Origin: Candidatus Hydrogenedentota bacterium
GTDB lineage: Bacteria; Hydrogenedentota; Hydrogenedentia; Hydrogenedentales; SLHB01
Reading direction: 5' to 3'
Length of the DNA: 8,296 nt
Assembly (NCBI GenBank): GCA_003557825.1
Contig: PWNM01000643.1
Coordinates: forward strand, 1-8,296
Shown here: piece by piece, positions 6,286 to 8,296 of the stretch
How positions within the stretch are numbered: position 1 is the first letter of the stretch
Layout: every line of letters begins with the position of its first letter
Program-made: the position numbers and the translations under genes
The notes under the pieces: model-generated
Database searches by the model: none
The model's input: only the letters and a program-made list of their open reading frames with translations
Told to the model about the DNA's origin: nothing

Positions 6286-7548
6286 TCAATTGTTATCGAC
6301 ATAGACGTCCGGCGTTTCGGCAAAGGTATCCCAAAAGGCAGTAAATACCTTCTCGTCGGCTGAACCATCGTGGATTAACAGTCGAAATCGCAGGGTCATG
6401 GGTTCGCCCTTCACCAACGGTATCGGATCACCGCCGCCGGGGAATCCGGGCTGGTAGAAGTTGAGCTCCGGGTATTGAATCCATTCCGATGGATACATTG
6501 GCGTTTTGGGGTGCTGAAAGATCGTCATTCCTGACTTGGTCCCATCATAACGTGCGGCATAATCGGCCCATGCTCGGCGAGGGCTGGATTCAGGTGTATC
6601 AATATGCGGCTGGATCTGCTGTTCTTCGCCCGGAGCCATACGGGCGCAAAATCCGCTATAGCCGGCCTCGGGCCGACCACCAATCTCCACATGGTCGACC
6701 AAGGCCTCAAGACGCAACGTAATATCGACTATGCGCCCCGCATCAGTGCCCCGAAAAGCATGGAGCTTGATCTCTTGATGGACAATGGGGGTCTCATCGT
6801 CCCAAAGCCACTCGGATTCGGCTTCGATGACAGCAAGGACCGGCCCACTGGTGATGCGCGCAGGGACCGAAGGACGGGACCACAGCCCACCGATTAGGGG
6901 TTCTCCCTGAAAGGGATTACGCACAGCCCACATATCGCGGACTTCGTCATCCCATCGCACAACCGCCCAAGCCCAACACAAACCACGATGATGGGGATGA
7001 TATTCGGTGGGAAAATCATCGGTTATCGGTTGTCCCTTGAGACTGTAAATGGGATGTAGGTAATCCCCGCGTTCGAACGCGGGGTCTACGCCTTCAGGCA
7101 CTTCGGTTACGCCATGATTGTACCGCAACACCGGCTTGTTTCCATCAAATACATCCATCCACTTGCGAGTATCATCGCGCCGCACATGAAGTGTTTCCGA
7201 AACCGGCTCGTTTGAATCGGCCAATCGATAGCGGGTCTTCTCGGGTACATATGTCGGCGTTAACCACCAAAGCATGCCCCTCAAGGCGTGATCTTCATCG
7301 GGTATAAACTGAGCGGAAATAGGGGTAGAGGGAATCTCGTTATCAACGGGTTGCAGTTCCAGGCCGCGTCCCGCCTGTATTGCTTCGTAAAGCGCTGAGG
7401 GTAACTCGATAGCGACAGAGGTAGGCGCGTAAATACCGGTAACGGATTCGGTGGTTGGGCCCAAATGGATTTCGACATATGCCTGTCCTGCGGCTATTGT
7501 ATTCGCCAGAATGCCGGTAAGCGCAATTGTGAGCAAGATGATACGCAT
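6286..7548 (-). CDS. Secreted DUF6807 ('methane oxygenase PmoA-like') protein
   Basis: The start at 7548 gives 420 residues with a clean Sec signal peptide: MRII, a hydrophobic run to about residue 15, and a likely cleavage between about 19 and 23. The mature protein is therefore probably periplasmic. The family is recognised from the block HPIYSLKG (165-172), then ITDDFP (175-180), HPHHRG (184-189) and WAW (192-194). The histidines H184, H186 and H187 with R188 are the obvious candidates for a metal or active site. The database name 'PmoA' is misleading: there is no resemblance to particulate methane monooxygenase membrane segments. The function is not established; genes of this family often sit with Gfo/Idh/MocA oxidoreductases, as here on both sides, suggesting carbohydrate metabolism. 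A longer frame to 7683 overlaps the upstream gene and would bury the signal peptide, so it is rejected. The site AAAGGG, about ten bases upstream, is a weak Shine-Dalgarno. Confidence 0.88.
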   Translation of the reverse strand: MRIILLTIALTGILANTIAAGQAYVEIHLGPTTESVTGIYAPTSVAIELPSALYEAIQAGRGLELQPVDNEIPSTPISAQFIPDEDHALRGMLWWLTPTYVPEKTRYRLADSNEPVSETLHVRRDDTRKWMDVFDGNKPVLRYNHGVTEVPEGVDPAFERGDYLHPIYSLKGQPITDDFPTEYHPHHRGLCWAWAVVRWDDEVRDMWAVRNPFQGEPLIGGLWSRPSVPARITSGPVLAVIEAESEWLWDDETPIVHQEIKLHAFRGTDAGRIVDITLRLEALVDHVEIGGRPEAGYSGFCARMAPGEEQQIQPHIDTPESSPRRAWADYAARYDGTKSGMTIFQHPKTPMYPSEWIQYPELNFYQPGFPGGGDPIPLVKGEPMTLRFRLLIHDGSADEKVFTAFWDTFAETPDVYVDNN

Positions 7549-7562
7549 CACTTTGAAGCCCT

Positions 7563-8296
7563 TTATAACTCTATCCGCGCGGGGTTGCCTGTTTCGGCAG
7601 CCTTGTCGGCCGCAAAACACACGGCCATTGTTTTTGCAGCATCTTCGAGATCCGGAATTGGTCGTTTGTCGTCCAAAATGCAATCCAAAAAGTGGCTGAC
7701 CTCGCCGTCAAAGGGATGGTGGCTTACGTCGCCGCTGTCCGGTAAAACGCAAGGGATGGTCATAAAATCGTTTTGGCCGGGGAATAACTTCGGCGCGAAG
7801 ATCCTATCGTTACGGAGCGAGCCCTCCGTTCCATAGATGCCGATGTTGAATACGTATGGCATCTTTGCATCGAAGCAACTGGTTGTTCGCCCCACAAGTC
7901 CATCGTCGAAGGTTAGCACCGCCGTGGTTGTACCAACGTATTCGTTGGGGTTTTCAGTCTTCACCTGGTAGGCGGATACCTCAGTCGGCTCCTTACGGGC
8001 AAACCAGCGCAAGGCGTCGACAGCATGGCATCCCGCGGCCAGCATTGAGGTTCCGCCCTGCTTTACCGTTCCAAGCCAGTGGTCGGGCCCCATCCAGATG
8101 CGATGAAAGTAATCGACCTCGATCATAAATATATGGCCAAAAACGCCCTCGCTAATCAGCCGATCTATCGTCTGCAACAGAGGATTCCAATGCAGCACAA
8201 AACTCACGACCGACTTCACGCCGGCTCGTTCTACGGCCTGCCGCTGCTTTTGCACCTCCTCAGGGGTCAGGGCCACCGGTTTTTCGATGATGATAT
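7563..8296 (-). CDS. Gfo/Idh/MocA-family oxidoreductase, N-terminal part beyond the window
   Basis: The frame is open to the right edge, where it reads IIIEKPVALT. The EKP (codons 8285-8277) is the family's signature lysine motif, normally near residue 95-135, so the nucleotide-binding N-terminus and the start lie outside the window. A GTG at 8276 inside this motif is not the start. What remains is the substrate domain: GGTSMLAAGCHAVDALRWF, in which C-H-A-V-D matches the catalytic His/Asp helix, and a typical C-terminal end, HFLDCILDDKRPIPDLEDAAKTM shortened here to its pattern of helix plus 'P.. D...A'. It lacks any visible resemblance in length or insertions to the second oxidoreductase of this cluster, so the two are not a recent duplication. 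It ends 14 bases before the DUF6807 gene, consistent with co-transcription. Whether it is exported cannot be seen. Confidence 0.92.
   Translation of the reverse strand, partial: IIIEKPVALTPEEVQKQRQAVERAGVKSVVSFVLHWNPLLQTIDRLISEGVFGHIFMIEVDYFHRIWMGPDHWLGTVKQGGTSMLAAGCHAVDALRWFARKEPTEVSAYQVKTENPNEYVGTTTAVLTFDDGLVGRTTSCFDAKMPYVFNIGIYGTEGSLRNDRIFAPKLFPGQNDFMTIPCVLPDSGDVSHHPFDGEVSHFLDCILDDKRPIPDLEDAAKTMAVCFAADKAAETGNPARIEL

Noticed and set aside
7549..7683. 45-codon upstream extension of the DUF6807 gene.
   Set aside because: It overlaps the end of the upstream oxidoreductase gene in another frame and would place the signal peptide internally. The ATG at 7548 gives a normal secreted protein.

Overview
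The window looks like a piece of bacterial chromosome from an environmental, carbohydrate-degrading lineage. The mix is a non-heme UroD-family protein, a Tat-exported Gfo/Idh/MocA oxidoreductase and a secreted DUF6807 ('PmoA-like') protein. This combination is common in Planctomycetota, Verrucomicrobiota, Lentisphaerota and Hydrogenedentota-type genomes. The phylum is an inference; no marker here fixes it. Most genes use a moderately GC-rich, CGN-arginine codon set. One gene, at 998-1717, does not.

Layout from left to right. Up to 895 (+) is the 3' part of a UroD/MtaA-family gene that runs off the left edge. It converges on 998-1717 (-), a stand-alone, cysteine-free FAD/NAD(P) oxidoreductase of the ferredoxin-reductase fold with clearly different codon use. 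Next is about 490 bp without a convincing gene (1718-2210). It holds several inverted repeats, a perfect 12-bp palindrome and, at its right end, a rho-independent terminator belonging to the next gene. A tRNA-Pro(UGG) with encoded CCA lies at 2211-2288 (-). From 2474 to 4192 (+) is ilvD, dihydroxy-acid dehydratase of branched-chain amino acid synthesis, with a clear ribosome binding site that moves the start 102 bases inside the longest open frame.

From the right edge back to 4189 (-) are four closely packed genes that look like one operon, with gaps of 14, 11 and 19 bases. In transcription order they are: a Gfo/Idh/MocA oxidoreductase (start beyond the window), a signal-peptide DUF6807 protein, a Tat-exported Gfo/Idh/MocA oxidoreductase, and an S-adenosyl-L-methionine hydroxide adenosyltransferase (DUF62). 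The first three fit oxidation and processing of a sugar or glycoside, at least partly outside the cytoplasm. The SAM-cleaving enzyme is an unexpected last gene. The operon and ilvD meet tail to tail and share the four bases CTAG that form both stop codons, so there is no intergenic terminator between them.

No CRISPR array, insertion sequence, rRNA or phage gene was seen. Nothing here is an obviously new defence or mobile system. The most interesting points are the sugar-oxidation/SAM-hydrolase operon, the codon-atypical flavin reductase and the repeat-rich gap in front of it.
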